From a virus: DNA of 26,132 nt. Location of the stretch: positions 1 to 26,132 of the IMG/VR virus record IMGVR_UViG_3300023178_000231; one strand, given 5' to 3'. The notes under the pieces were generated by a model that saw only the letters and a list, made by a program, of their open reading frames with translations, had not been told where the DNA came from and made no database searches. This document shows positions 13,700 to 20,446 of the stretch, piece by piece (within the stretch, counting starts at the first letter, position 1; each line of letters begins with the position of its first letter). A program made the position numbers and the translations under genes.

Positions 13700-14525
13700 G
13701 CAGGCTTCATCTCAGGTAGTATACGGAATTACGCAAAACGCAGCCAATCCTGGCATGAATTGGGTAATGACTAACGTATTGCCACAACAAGCAGGATTGA
13801 CTGTAGGTACTGTGATCTATCGATATACCGCAGTCAAAAATCCAGAAGATGATATGCTTGTACACGTACAAAATGAGGATGCTGAGAACGAAGGCCAATA
13901 TATCTTTAGAGAAACAGATGATTGGTCCGGTTTGCCCGGCAATTCGATACGAAAAGTTGTTTCGGTTGGTGGCATTCCTATCAATCGTTGGGGCGATGGT
14001 TCGATTGAAGTAGAAGGAGAAGGCAAGGTTGAAGATCCTACTGTTCTTTACACGTATCAGTATGATCCATGCTTCGATCCTCAGACTGATCCCAATTGCC
14101 CAGGCTATAAGCAGCCGTACGTAGAAGTAGAAGAACCTGAGCCTTACGATCCATTGTCAGAAGATTTTGTGCAGGACGAAATCGATAGAGAAATGACTTT
14201 AAGAGACGAAGATCAGGACGAAAAAGATCGCAAAAAAGTACAAACGAAAAAAGAGATTAAAGAAAATTTAGAAAAGATTTTGGGCACCGGCAATAATACT
14301 GATATTGCTACAGCCTCAAATCTACTTCATTCACAATTGACCATGCTCGACTATATGCCTACGAGTTATTATGAAACGATACCCGGAGGTGAGTACGTTG
14401 ACACGGTTCAATTAAAAGATTCCGAATTACCAGACAATGCTTCTGGTAGACGGGCCCAATTTGCGCAAGAACTACTTCATGAGAAAATCGTTGATTCACA
14501 ATATGAAAAGACAACAGAAAAGTAA
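13632..14525 (+). CDS. Exported protein with conserved beta domain and charged coiled coil
   Basis: From a TTG at 13632 the product is 297 residues with a clear signal peptide (IKRHSWPLAGLLLCCSCLSY, then SEQASS). GGAG at 13621-13624 is seven bases upstream. A TTG at 13593 with GGAGAAG upstream would add 13 very basic residues and cannot be excluded; neither is an ATG. The mature part has VVYGITQNAANPG, then the conserved-looking ETDDWSGLPGN and a CFDPQTDPNC pair. A charged stretch (EDQDEKDRKKVQTKKEIKEN) and a C-terminal helical part follow. I recall this domain order from cyanophages. It overlaps the previous gene by 68 bases. Function unknown. Confidence 0.7.
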   Translation: MIKRHSWPLAGLLLCCSCLSYSEQASSQVVYGITQNAANPGMNWVMTNVLPQQAGLTVGTVIYRYTAVKNPEDDMLVHVQNEDAENEGQYIFRETDDWSGLPGNSIRKVVSVGGIPINRWGDGSIEVEGEGKVEDPTVLYTYQYDPCFDPQTDPNCPGYKQPYVEVEEPEPYDPLSEDFVQDEIDREMTLRDEDQDEKDRKKVQTKKEIKENLEKILGTGNNTDIATASNLLHSQLTMLDYMPTSYYETIPGGEYVDTVQLKDSELPDNASGRRAQFAQELLHEKIVDSQYEKTTEK

Positions 14526-14543
14526 TAAAAAAAGGAGAACTTT

Positions 14544-15044
14544 ATGTTCAATAAAATCAGCGTAGCTATCTTAGCAGCTTTCACAGCAACAGCTGCTTTG
14601 GCAGAAGACGTTCAAATTACCGGTACCGTTGAGTCTAAGTGTCTCGTGGTAACTGACACCGTAGGTATCTACGGAAACCCTACACCGAACCTGCTTACGA
14701 CTGACGGAACAAACGGTGGCGTTAAGCCAGTTATTCGATATGATGTAATTATCGCTGACTACTACAAGGCAAGAATCACACACCCCATTTCGTTTTCTGA
14801 GAGTCCAACTCTGAGTGACGTAGTTACATGGGATGGTTCGACATCAGTTGCAGATTCTACTGATGCTAGCATGGCAGCTTATGACACTGACAAAATCGAG
14901 TACGACAACGTGACAGAAGTTGATCTGTCGATTGCCGGAAGCACTTGGTTCCAAGTTGAATCAGAAGCAGATTATGGATACGACAAGGCGTTCCCTGCTG
15001 GAACATATCGTACAATTGTACAAGCTGAGTGTATCGCTATTTAA
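14544..15044 (+). CDS. Exported pilin-like (spore coat U/fimbrial-type?) protein
   Basis: A 166-residue protein with a signal peptide (MFNKISVAILAAFTATAALA) cut before EDVQITG. The mature part is all-beta in appearance, with one cysteine near the start (Cys33) and one near the end (Cys163), which could pair. The VGIYGNPTPNLLTTDG segment loosely resembles the spore coat U/chaperone-usher pilin pattern, but I cannot confirm it. The RBS is strong (AGGAG). Acidic, few basic residues. It could be a virion or envelope protein; the pilin link is tentative. Confidence 0.7.
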   Translation: MFNKISVAILAAFTATAALAEDVQITGTVESKCLVVTDTVGIYGNPTPNLLTTDGTNGGVKPVIRYDVIIADYYKARITHPISFSESPTLSDVVTWDGSTSVADSTDASMAAYDTDKIEYDNVTEVDLSIAGSTWFQVESEADYGYDKAFPAGTYRTIVQAECIAI

Positions 15045-15056
15045 TATATAATACAG

Positions 15057-15434
15057 ATGAGAAGTTTTTTTGGTATTACGCTGTTGGTCTTGCTCTGTGG
15101 GTCTGTAAAGGCCCACGAGTTTACACCAACATATCCAAAATTAAAGCAATCGTTTGTACCGGGCGTTTTAGTCGCTGAGATGACTCTCTTTAACGGTAGA
15201 ACAGATGTTGAATATTTTGGATTAAACGTGTTTGATGGTGACTGGCAACCTCTACCTTTTGCTTCTGAGTCTGATGTTATAAGGCTGAAGTATTTAGATA
15301 GAAAAAAGTTGAACGTATATATTCGCGAAAAAGATAGAAATCGAGCGGTGTATATTTGTTCTAAGTCTAAATTAATTGGTGAGGGAAGTGGACTCACTAT
15401 GGTTGCAACGAGAATATGTTCTAAAATAAAATGA
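15057..15434 (+). CDS. Exported Ig-like (chaperone-like?) protein
   Basis: A 125-residue protein with signal peptide MRSFFGITLLVLLCGSVKA, cut before HEFT. The mature part is a beta-rich domain (VLVAEMTLFNGRTDVEYFGL, then FDGDWQPLPF and VYIREKDRNRAVYIC). Cys101 and Cys121 can pair. The N-terminal Ig-like pattern recalls the first domain of pilus chaperones, and the preceding gene looks pilin-like. This pairing is suggestive only. Conserved in marine T4-likes as I recall. RBS weak. It overlaps the next gene by four bases. Confidence 0.68.
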   Translation: MRSFFGITLLVLLCGSVKAHEFTPTYPKLKQSFVPGVLVAEMTLFNGRTDVEYFGLNVFDGDWQPLPFASESDVIRLKYLDRKKLNVYIREKDRNRAVYICSKSKLIGEGSGLTMVATRICSKIK

Positions 15435-15883
15435 CACGCATGAAATTTATATTATTCATTACATTATATTTCGTAATTGGTTTTTGGGCAGGCGCTGCTT
15501 ATGGTCAATCGAGTTCGATTAATATGGCCATTCCGCAAACGTCTCCCAACTTCCAAACTGATCGCATAAGAGCTGGTGATTTGGAATGCTCAATGGCGAT
15601 TGGTTCCTCTACTAACGTAGAATTTGGTGTTGTGGGAATTATGAATCAAGAAGATCCGCTGTACAATCTTTCGCAGCAAGATCCTTCTTTTCGTTATAAC
15701 AATGATCAATTTATACGTGATGTAGGTGTATACGGGAGAATCACAATTCCTCTTGGTGCACCAAAAGAAAGGCTCAATTGTAATGTTCTATATCAATTAG
15801 AGTTGGAAAAAAAGAGATTGGAAGTTATGAGACTTCAAGCCGAGATCGATAATCTGAGGGCGTTGAAGTTCGAGGAAAACTGA
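15431..15883 (+). CDS. Exported protein with C-terminal coiled coil
   Basis: A 150-residue protein beginning MTRMKFILFITLYFVIGFWA, a signal peptide cut near AYG/QSSS. The mature beta-like part carries Cys53 (LECSMAIG) and Cys117 (RLNCNVLY), then a short helix (QLELEKKRLEVMRLQAEIDN) that reads as a coiled coil. DVGVYGRITIPLGAPKERL is a likely conserved core. It starts in an ATGA overlap with the Ig-like gene. The coiled-coil end suggests oligomerisation. I recall the same fold order from cyanophages, unassigned. Confidence 0.68.
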   Translation: MTRMKFILFITLYFVIGFWAGAAYGQSSSINMAIPQTSPNFQTDRIRAGDLECSMAIGSSTNVEFGVVGIMNQEDPLYNLSQQDPSFRYNNDQFIRDVGVYGRITIPLGAPKERLNCNVLYQLELEKKRLEVMRLQAEIDNLRALKFEEN

Positions 15884-15898
15884 TAAGGGATTAACATC

Positions 15899-16369
15899 AT
15901 GGTTGAGATTGCAGCCGCGTTAAGCATGGCTGGGTCTGCATACAACATGATAAAAAATGGAATTGAAAAAGGGCAGGAAATCAATGACCTGTACCAAGGA
16001 TTTTCGAGATTTTTTGACGCGAAGGAAGAATTAGCAGAAGCAGCAATTGCAAATAGTAACCCGAGCTTAACGCAAAAATTATTTTCGGGTAAAAGTGTCG
16101 AAGCCCAGGCCTTAGAGGTTACTGCGGCTAGACATAAAATGATAGCTCTCGAAAAAGAGCTACGGGAGTTTCTGATCTACACCGGTCAGATGCCTTTCTA
16201 TGAGGATATGATGCGCGAGCGTAGAAAGATACGCCAGCAACGCCTCGAATTAGCAAAGAAAAAAGCAGAAAGTAGGCGATTTTGGACTGATGTAAGTTTA
16301 GTTGCCGGCTTTTTAGTATTTGCCGCTTGTGTCATCGGCGGTATGATTGCACTCATTGCAGGTGCATAA
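15899..16369 (+). CDS. Membrane-anchored helical protein
   Basis: A 156-residue protein with a short N-terminal helix (MVEIAAALSMAGSAYNMI), a charged helical body and a basic stretch (RRKIRQQRLELAKKKAESRR). A C-terminal transmembrane segment follows (VSLVAGFLVFAACVIGGMIA). It is not a signal-peptide protein, so it is probably a tail-anchored inner-membrane protein with a cytoplasmic body. AAGGGA lies nine bases before the ATG. Similar proteins occur with the preceding genes in marine T4-likes, as I recall. Confidence 0.65.
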   Translation: MVEIAAALSMAGSAYNMIKNGIEKGQEINDLYQGFSRFFDAKEELAEAAIANSNPSLTQKLFSGKSVEAQALEVTAARHKMIALEKELREFLIYTGQMPFYEDMMRERRKIRQQRLELAKKKAESRRFWTDVSLVAGFLVFAACVIGGMIALIAGA

Positions 16370-16370
16370 A

Positions 16371-16496
16371 ATGAAAATAGAAATCAATTCAATAGGTGAA
16401 AGACTATACACAGTTTACGATGAACGAGGAAACATTATTATAAGAACAACCAGCCTTAAGGCTGCAAAGGAAGCACAACAATGGCAAAAGACTTAG
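16371..16496 (+). CDS. Very small protein, 41 residues
   Basis: A 41-residue reading frame one base after the preceding stop, overlapping the next gene by 16 bases. It begins MKIEINSIGERLYTVYDERG and ends AKEAQQWQKT, a beta hairpin plus helix in appearance. Coupled spacing on both sides argues that it is real. No family known. Confidence 0.5.
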   Translation: MKIEINSIGERLYTVYDERGNIIIRTTSLKAAKEAQQWQKT

Positions 16497-17020
16497 GTGA
16501 AATGACTGAAAACTTCGAAGACGAAGTTGAAAACCTGAAGAACACTAAGATGAAATTGTTTGGCATTACTATGACTCCCACTACAATAGCTGGGGCTTTC
16601 GCAGTACTGAGTTCTATTCTTGCTGCGTTATATGGTGGATTTGAAACGTACAAAGCTTTTCAGGAAATGAGTGAAAAGTTAGAAGTGATGGATATTGAAG
16701 CAGTTGAAGCTCGTAACTTAGCAATTGAAACGAAGCTTAACGACGCTATCGACTACACAAGAGACATCAAAAATAGCTTAAGAGATGATATTATAAGAGT
16801 CGAACGTGTTGCCGAAAATGCAAGTAACAGAGTGAAGACTGTACAAGATGATATTGATCAAAGAATGAGGGAATTATCTGACTTAAGTAGGGAATCGGAA
16901 AAGGATGTCCGCGATACAATGCGAGAAACAGAGGATCGCATTGACGGTAAAATGGAGAAGTTAGATGAAGACCTTAGAGAAACGCTACAGAAAGCATTGG
17001 ATAATCCTTTGGGCAATTAG
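16481..17020 (+). CDS. Transmembrane protein with long periplasmic or cytoplasmic coiled coil
   Basis: A 179-residue protein. An N-terminal charged part (about 1-25) is followed by a transmembrane segment (TPTTIAGAFAVLSSILAALY, about 32-51). A long charged helix follows, with heptad-like spacing through RVERVAENASNRVKTVQDDI and later RDTMRETEDRIDGKMEKLDE. I recall this architecture in cyanophages next to the tail-anchored gene upstream. The role could be a scaffold linking membrane and a partner, or a holin-like protein. AAGGAAG lies before the ATG. Overlaps its neighbours on both sides. Confidence 0.65.
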   Translation: MAKDLGEMTENFEDEVENLKNTKMKLFGITMTPTTIAGAFAVLSSILAALYGGFETYKAFQEMSEKLEVMDIEAVEARNLAIETKLNDAIDYTRDIKNSLRDDIIRVERVAENASNRVKTVQDDIDQRMRELSDLSRESEKDVRDTMRETEDRIDGKMEKLDEDLRETLQKALDNPLGN

Positions 17021-17375
17021 CCTATGTTTTTTTACTACGCCAGTATACGCTGAGTTTAGACACTTTAACGATTGGACCAAAACAGAAAAGTCTCTTTTCC
17101 TCACGTATACTGCCGCATCATACATAGACCATAGACAAACTCGTGTAGGACTCCGCAATGGATACACCGAGGGTAACAAACTCATCTATGGTACCAACCC
17201 ACATCGAGATAAGTCGATCATCATAAATACAATAATCATTGCCGGTGTATACACTTTGATAGGAAAGCACGAGCCCGGTCAATTTGATACTGTTTTACTT
17301 GGTGGTAACATTGCAAGATGGGGAGCAGTAATTCATAACGATTCTATTGGAGTAAGTTGGAAGGTAGCATTTTAA
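16965..17375 (+). CDS. Exported or membrane protein, DUF5658-like
   Basis: A 136-residue protein overlapping the previous gene by 56 bases. GGAG at 16954-16957 is seven bases before the ATG and supports this start. A signal peptide or anchor (HWIILWAISLCFFTTPVYA) precedes EFRHF. The following TKTEKSLFLTYTAASYIDHR, NGYTEGNKLIYGTNPHRD and a hydrophobic stretch (IINTIIIAGVYTLIG) resemble small membrane proteins with an Asp-Gln-Thr and Glu-x-Asn-Pro pattern (DUF5658-like). That match is weak. Function unknown. Confidence 0.6.
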   Translation: MKTLEKRYRKHWIILWAISLCFFTTPVYAEFRHFNDWTKTEKSLFLTYTAASYIDHRQTRVGLRNGYTEGNKLIYGTNPHRDKSIIINTIIIAGVYTLIGKHEPGQFDTVLLGGNIARWGAVIHNDSIGVSWKVAF

Positions 17376-17376
17376 T

Positions 17377-17631
17377 ATGGAATTGTGGTATGCGATGAAG
17401 CCTATGATAGGCCAATACATTAATGAGTTGAGATTTAAAAATCATATCGAAGGCGAGAACGTATGGATAGACGGAGTTCTCGCTACATCACTGACTCAAG
17501 AAGTAAGCGATGGTGCCGCTGTCAAAATTGGTAATTGTATTTGGACCGTTCATGACTGGAGCAAATACGAGGAAAAGGATGATCCGGATACGGAACCCTG
17601 CCCGCACTGCGGAGGTACGGGCCGCTTATAA
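17377..17631 (+). CDS. Small protein ending in a CPHCGGTG zinc knuckle half-site
   Basis: An 84-residue protein. The first 65 residues (YINELRFKNHIEGENVW, then GNCIWTVHDWSKY) are of unknown type. The end, Cys75-Pro-His-Cys78-Gly-Gly-Thr-Gly-Arg-Leu, matches one half of the DnaJ-type CxxCxGxG zinc motif. A single half-site suggests that a dimer or partner completes the zinc site. It is the last gene of the late module; a terminator follows. Function unknown. Confidence 0.6.
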   Translation: MELWYAMKPMIGQYINELRFKNHIEGENVWIDGVLATSLTQEVSDGAAVKIGNCIWTVHDWSKYEEKDDPDTEPCPHCGGTGRL

Positions 17632-17663
17632 CTAAAAGTTCTATCCATATTACAAAAAAGTCT
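17632..17663 (+). repeat. Degenerate copy of the intergenic stem-loop element
   Basis: TCTATCCATATTACAAAAAAGTC aligns by eye with the stem-loop region at 10571-10597 and with 21329-21352 (shared ACAAAAAAGTCTAAAAAA). The outer stem pairing seen in the better copies is not intact here. It begins right after the stop of the CPHCGGTG gene. Confidence 0.4.
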
Positions 17664-17670
17664 AAAAAAT

Positions 17671-17740
17671 AAACCCTTATAAAACAATAGCTTATGTAGG
17701 TTATCTTCTAAGTTATTGATTTGTAAGGGTTTTTATTTTT
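17671..17740 (+). terminator. Rho-independent terminator after the exported-protein module
   Basis: A long two-part stem pairs AAACCCTTA with TAAGGGTTT (17671-17679/17724-17732) and CAATAGCTTA with TAAGTTATTG (17685-17694/17709-17718, one G-U pair), followed by TTATTTTT. It closes the late module. The upper stem is related to the hairpin at 10618-10652. Confidence 0.8.
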
Positions 17741-17750
17741 GCAAAAAGGG

Positions 17751-17779
17751 TTTACTTTTTCGTTTCGATTTGGTAGAAT
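17751..17779 (+). promoter_or_regulatory. Early sigma70-type promoter upstream of 17810
   Basis: The -35 is TTTACT (17751-17756), the spacer 17 bp, the -10 TAGAAT (17774-17779) with an extended TGG. GGTACTGTAATTTGG follows, and the downstream GGTATTGATTATG matches the leader of the 10744 gene exactly. Confidence 0.75.
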
Positions 17780-17809
17780 GGTACTGTAATTTGGAATAAG
17801 GTATTGATT

Positions 17810-18121
17810 ATGACTAAGTTTGATAAATCACAATTTAAGTGGGATGGCATGTACCTGATGTACTGGGGTCGTCACACTCAATCGATTAACATGGAAGATC
17901 ATAATCCTGACTGCCACCCTTCTTGGGTAGGTAAGCCTAAGCCCTCTTTTATTGCTCGCTTCAAGTATGGTAGCAAGCCTTGGAAATCTTGGGTCAATTG
18001 TATTGTCGATAACTACCCTTCTGTTGAAAGCTACCTCGACGAGGCTCGAAAAACTTCTCCTCTCGAAGCAGTTCAAAAGGTTGGGTACTCTGGTCGCGGC
18101 CGTTATAGAAGGGCCGCTTAG
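17810..18121 (+). CDS. Small phage protein of unknown function
   Basis: A 103-residue protein; ATG at 17810 chosen over the in-frame TTG at 17804 because the same leader (GTATTGATTATG) precedes the ATG of the 10744 gene. The sequence is Trp- and His-rich (WDGMYLMYWGRHTQS, then PSWVGKPKPSF, KPWKSWVNC) with a basic end (GRGRYRRAA). It sits alone on its promoter. Its TAG stop (18119-18121) is inside the left arm of the next stem-loop. Function unknown. Confidence 0.65.
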   Translation: MTKFDKSQFKWDGMYLMYWGRHTQSINMEDHNPDCHPSWVGKPKPSFIARFKYGSKPWKSWVNCIVDNYPSVESYLDEARKTSPLEAVQKVGYSGRGRYRRAA

Positions 18122-18157
18122 ATCAAACGGTTATAACCATATAACAAAATGATCTAA
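18118..18157 (+). repeat. Nested stem-loop, copy 2 of repeated intergenic element
   Basis: TTAGATCA/TGATCTAA outer stem and GTTATA/TATAAC inner stem (loop ACCA), followed by an A-tract. It matches 10558-10597 except at two positions. The stop codon of the 17810 gene overlaps the left arm. Promoter at 18176 follows 18 bases later. Confidence 0.75.
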
Positions 18158-18175
18158 AAAAAGTGAAAAAAACGG

Positions 18176-18204
18176 TTGACATTTACGGTTTGATTTGGTA
18201 GAAT
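18176..18204 (+). promoter_or_regulatory. Early sigma70-type promoter with structured leader
   Basis: The -35 is TTGACA (18176-18181), the spacer 17 bp, the -10 TAGAAT (18199-18204) with an extended TGG. GGTACTGTAAATTGG follows. The leader to the ATG at 18292 is about 80 bases, much longer than at the other promoters. Confidence 0.88.
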
Positions 18205-18228
18205 GGTACTGTAAATTGGTAAAAGGGG

Positions 18229-18257
18229 TTGACTGGAGTCCACTTGGACTAGCTCAA
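18229..18257 (+). promoter_or_regulatory. Hairpin in the leader of the 18292 gene
   Basis: TTGACT/AG-C-TCAA and AGTCC/GGACT pair with a small bulge around an ACTT loop. Flanking AAAAGGGG (18221-18228) can further pair with CCCCTCTTTT (18273-18282), just before the GGAG of the 18292 gene. This could modulate translation or act as an attenuator. No known riboswitch class is recognised. Confidence 0.45.
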
Positions 18258-18291
18258 TCGAGACTGAACAGCCCCCTCTTTTGGAGATATT

Positions 18292-18801
18292 ATGAAAGCG
18301 ATTATTCAGACTCAACACATGGAAAACTACGGTGCCCACGATTGGGACGGTTATGGCGAGTGCCCGCAGTACTGGAAGCCGAAAGGTGGAAACACCTACA
18401 TTTTCAACTGCACCATCGAAGAGAACATGGACCCTAAGTGGTGGGCTCGTGTTGAAGCTGCTTGCACTACCAAGTCTGAGTACTTCGAAGAGTACTCAGT
18501 TGGTGAGACTGTCGTCGATGATGTCGACTTCCGTGTTTCTGATCACTGTGCTGAGTGGGATGCTCCCTACTATGGCACTGTTTTGGAAGATCGCGTTCAA
18601 TTCAAACGCACCACCAACAACACCGAGTATGGATACATGCGCAAGGAAATTGCCAAGGAGTTCACCGCTTACGATAAGCTCGACAACGGTGAGGAAGTGA
18701 GCTACGGCGTAGCTTACGAAATGATTAACGGGGACGTTATTCCCTTTGCCGAGCTTCGAGCTTGGTTGGACAAGTATGCACCAGAGGAGGTAGCAGCATG
18801 A
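18292..18801 (+). CDS. Conserved phage protein of unknown function
   Basis: A 169-residue protein starting MKAIIQTQHMENYGAHDWDG. It is Trp-, Tyr- and Glu-rich, soluble, with a YGTVLEDRVQFKRTT strand region and a helical C-terminus (FAELRAWLDKYAPEEV). The ATG has GGAG five bases upstream. Codons (ACC, AAC, GGT, GAG) suggest strong expression. First gene of a long early operon that reads to about 21211. The long structured leader upstream suggests special control. Function unknown. Confidence 0.65.
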   Translation: MKAIIQTQHMENYGAHDWDGYGECPQYWKPKGGNTYIFNCTIEENMDPKWWARVEAACTTKSEYFEEYSVGETVVDDVDFRVSDHCAEWDAPYYGTVLEDRVQFKRTTNNTEYGYMRKEIAKEFTAYDKLDNGEEVSYGVAYEMINGDVIPFAELRAWLDKYAPEEVAA

Positions 18802-19151
18802 ATTTTAGATTGATTGGACGTGGTACGAGTAACATGACTTCTTTGCAAGGCCATGTTTCTGCAACTTACCAAGAATTGGTTGATGCTTTTGGTGAGCCTC
18901 ATTACGACACACCAAGTGGTGACGGTAAAGTTAATACCGAGTGGGAACTCGAGTTCTTTGATACGAACTTCAGCACTTACGTTGTTGCGACAGTCTATGA
19001 TTGGAAAGATTTCGACGGTGGTCGTCGTTCTCGCGATGGCAATCCTTACGAGTGGCACGTTGGTGGTCATAATATCAATGCTGTTGCGGCAGTGCAGTCT
19101 GTACTTGAGCAAACAGCAATTCAAAAAGAATTTGACGAGGACTTTGCATGA
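18798..19151 (+). CDS. Conserved phage protein with FGEP-type domain
   Basis: A 117-residue protein. The start at 18798 (MNFRLIGRGTSN) is in an ATGA overlap with the previous stop; an upstream in-frame start at 18762 lies inside that gene and is rejected. The ELVDAFGEPHYD segment followed by EWELEF, VATVYDWKDF and YEWHVGG is a small domain I recall in many phages (an FGEP...YDW...WHVGG pattern). No enzyme motif. Function unknown. Confidence 0.65.
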   Translation: MNFRLIGRGTSNMTSLQGHVSATYQELVDAFGEPHYDTPSGDGKVNTEWELEFFDTNFSTYVVATVYDWKDFDGGRRSRDGNPYEWHVGGHNINAVAAVQSVLEQTAIQKEFDEDFA

Positions 19152-19384
19152 GACTTTCGAAAGATCCGGTGATAGAGATGTACATTCATTATTGCTTGTC
19201 AGTAATGATTCTCTGCGCCTTGTTCATGGGCATCCTATACGCCATGGTGAGTGCGTCATCGATGCCCGACGTTCACTTTAGTAACTCGACTAAAGAGTGC
19301 GTTCGTGTAATCAACTATGATGAAAGGTTTGATTACAATTGCAGCAATTACCCAGATAAGTATAATCACGTTTGGGTACAATAA
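19148..19384 (+). CDS. Small membrane protein with periplasmic Cys pair
   Basis: A 78-residue protein in an ATGA overlap. One transmembrane segment (YCLSVMILCALFMGILYAMV, about 15-34) is followed by a short domain with ECVRVINYDERFDYNCSNYP, two cysteines that could pair in the periplasm, ending HVWVQ. The C-terminal domain recalls a small T4-like family (ECVxV...C...HVWV). Function unknown; possibly superinfection-related, but nothing in the sequence shows this. Confidence 0.6.
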   Translation: MRLSKDPVIEMYIHYCLSVMILCALFMGILYAMVSASSMPDVHFSNSTKECVRVINYDERFDYNCSNYPDKYNHVWVQ

Positions 19385-19403
19385 AAAAATGAGATGGGGG
19401 AAT

Positions 19404-19589
19404 ATGAAAAGAGTACGTGAGTATATGCAAGATTGCGATTGGCGCAGATTTGGTCGGATTGCACTGGTCTTTTTGCCGGTAATCGCATGGGATGTGTTTT
19501 ATACTTTGCTGTGTAAACTCAAGTCGGTCTGCGATTATGTCGACGAAGAAGGAGGCAATATCGTTGACGAATTCGTGAACGGAGATTAA
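19404..19589 (+). CDS. Small membrane protein, 61 residues
   Basis: MKRVREYMQDCDWRRFGRIA starts a basic N-terminus followed by a transmembrane segment (IALVFLPVIAWDVFYTLLC) and an acidic end (YVDEEGG...). The ATG at 19404 follows GGGGG closely; an in-frame ATG at 19389 without a ribosome site is the alternative. An earlier in-frame start (19317) is inside the previous gene. Function unknown. Confidence 0.5.
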   Translation: MKRVREYMQDCDWRRFGRIALVFLPVIAWDVFYTLLCKLKSVCDYVDEEGGNIVDEFVNGD

Positions 19590-19590
19590 A

Positions 19591-19779
19591 ATGGAACTGA
19601 ACAAAGCTGAAATTCTACAAACGATCGAAAAGTTGAGAGAAGATGCTCAAGATATTAAGTTTCGACTCGAATACGCTGAGGGACAAGCATACTATCAAGA
19701 GCTTGATAGCCTTGCTGAAATCAATACGCGAATTAAGCAACTTCAAACTCGTTTAGAGGAGAAAGCAATTGACTATTGA
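19591..19779 (+). CDS. Small coiled-coil protein
   Basis: A 62-residue protein starting MELNKAEILQTIEKLREDAQ, almost entirely helical with heptad-like Leu/Ile spacing, ending KQLQTRLEEKAIDY. GGAG lies six bases before the ATG. It starts right after the previous stop. Likely an oligomeric small protein; no function assigned. Confidence 0.6.
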   Translation: MELNKAEILQTIEKLREDAQDIKFRLEYAEGQAYYQELDSLAEINTRIKQLQTRLEEKAIDY

Positions 19780-20095
19780 AGTGTTGAAAGAAATCACTCA
19801 ATGGGATGAGCCCACGATGACCGCTAACAACGGGACTTACTGGGTTAATAGTGCTGGCCACCTTGTAGCATTTCAGTCGCCTAACGGTCCTCGCACTGTG
19901 TTCAAAAATCCACTGAAAGGATTTTCAAAAACACGGCGCAAGTTTGAGAAGCTCGGTACCATTGACGAAAGCTATCCTTCTGACACGATTTCAGTGACAG
20001 GCTCGAACGGTGAAACGTACTATATTACTGACGGAGTATGTAGCTGCCCGGGATTTAAGTTCCGAGGTCATTGCAGACACACTAAGGACCTTTAA
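19769..20095 (+). CDS. SWIM-type zinc-finger protein
   Basis: A 108-residue protein with a TTG start at 19769; GGAG at 19758-19761 is seven bases upstream and the overlap with the previous gene is 11 bases. The C-terminus carries Cys91-x-Cys93 and Cys102-x-His104 (CSCPGFKFRGHCRH), the SWIM zinc-finger pattern. The N-terminal part (GTYWVNSAGHLVAFQSPNG) is beta-rich. SWIM domains bind DNA or proteins. No enzyme domain is attached. Function unknown, but the motif is clear. Confidence 0.75.
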   Translation: MTIEVLKEITQWDEPTMTANNGTYWVNSAGHLVAFQSPNGPRTVFKNPLKGFSKTRRKFEKLGTIDESYPSDTISVTGSNGETYYITDGVCSCPGFKFRGHCRHTKDL

Positions 20096-20104
20096 GGAGT
20101 CATC

Positions 20105-20446
20105 ATGAACCCATTCCGAACCATTGGACTATGGATCTACGATCTGTACAATTTCTTTTTTAGTTTGAAAATTAATCCACTGCGACACATTCCTAATCCG
20201 TTTACGCAGTTCATTCTCATGTTCTACCTTTCAGTAATGTGGACAGCTATTTTTACGTTTTGGGCTGGCTATAGTATCTACTGGGGAATATATAGCGTGG
20301 GTGGACATTTGCTCGTTGTCGGTGGATTTTTTATTACTGCACTAGTATTCCAGGACGCAGAAAAAAACGGTCATCTCTATACGAAAAAAATGACTAAGAA
20401 AGCTCCACCTAACAAGTGTATTTGGGATTTGGAGAACGAAGGCTAA
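20105..20446 (+). CDS. Membrane protein, two transmembrane segments
   Basis: A 113-residue protein. Two hydrophobic segments (FILMFYLSVMWTAIFTFWAG, then YSVGGHLLVVGGFFITALVF) and a basic C-terminus (KKMTKKAPPNKCIWDLENEG). GGAG lies before the ATG. A small inner-membrane protein in an early operon; no known family. Its stop is joined to the next gene by a TAATG overlap. Confidence 0.6.
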   Translation: MNPFRTIGLWIYDLYNFFFSLKINPLRHIPNPFTQFILMFYLSVMWTAIFTFWAGYSIYWGIYSVGGHLLVVGGFFITALVFQDAEKNGHLYTKKMTKKAPPNKCIWDLENEG

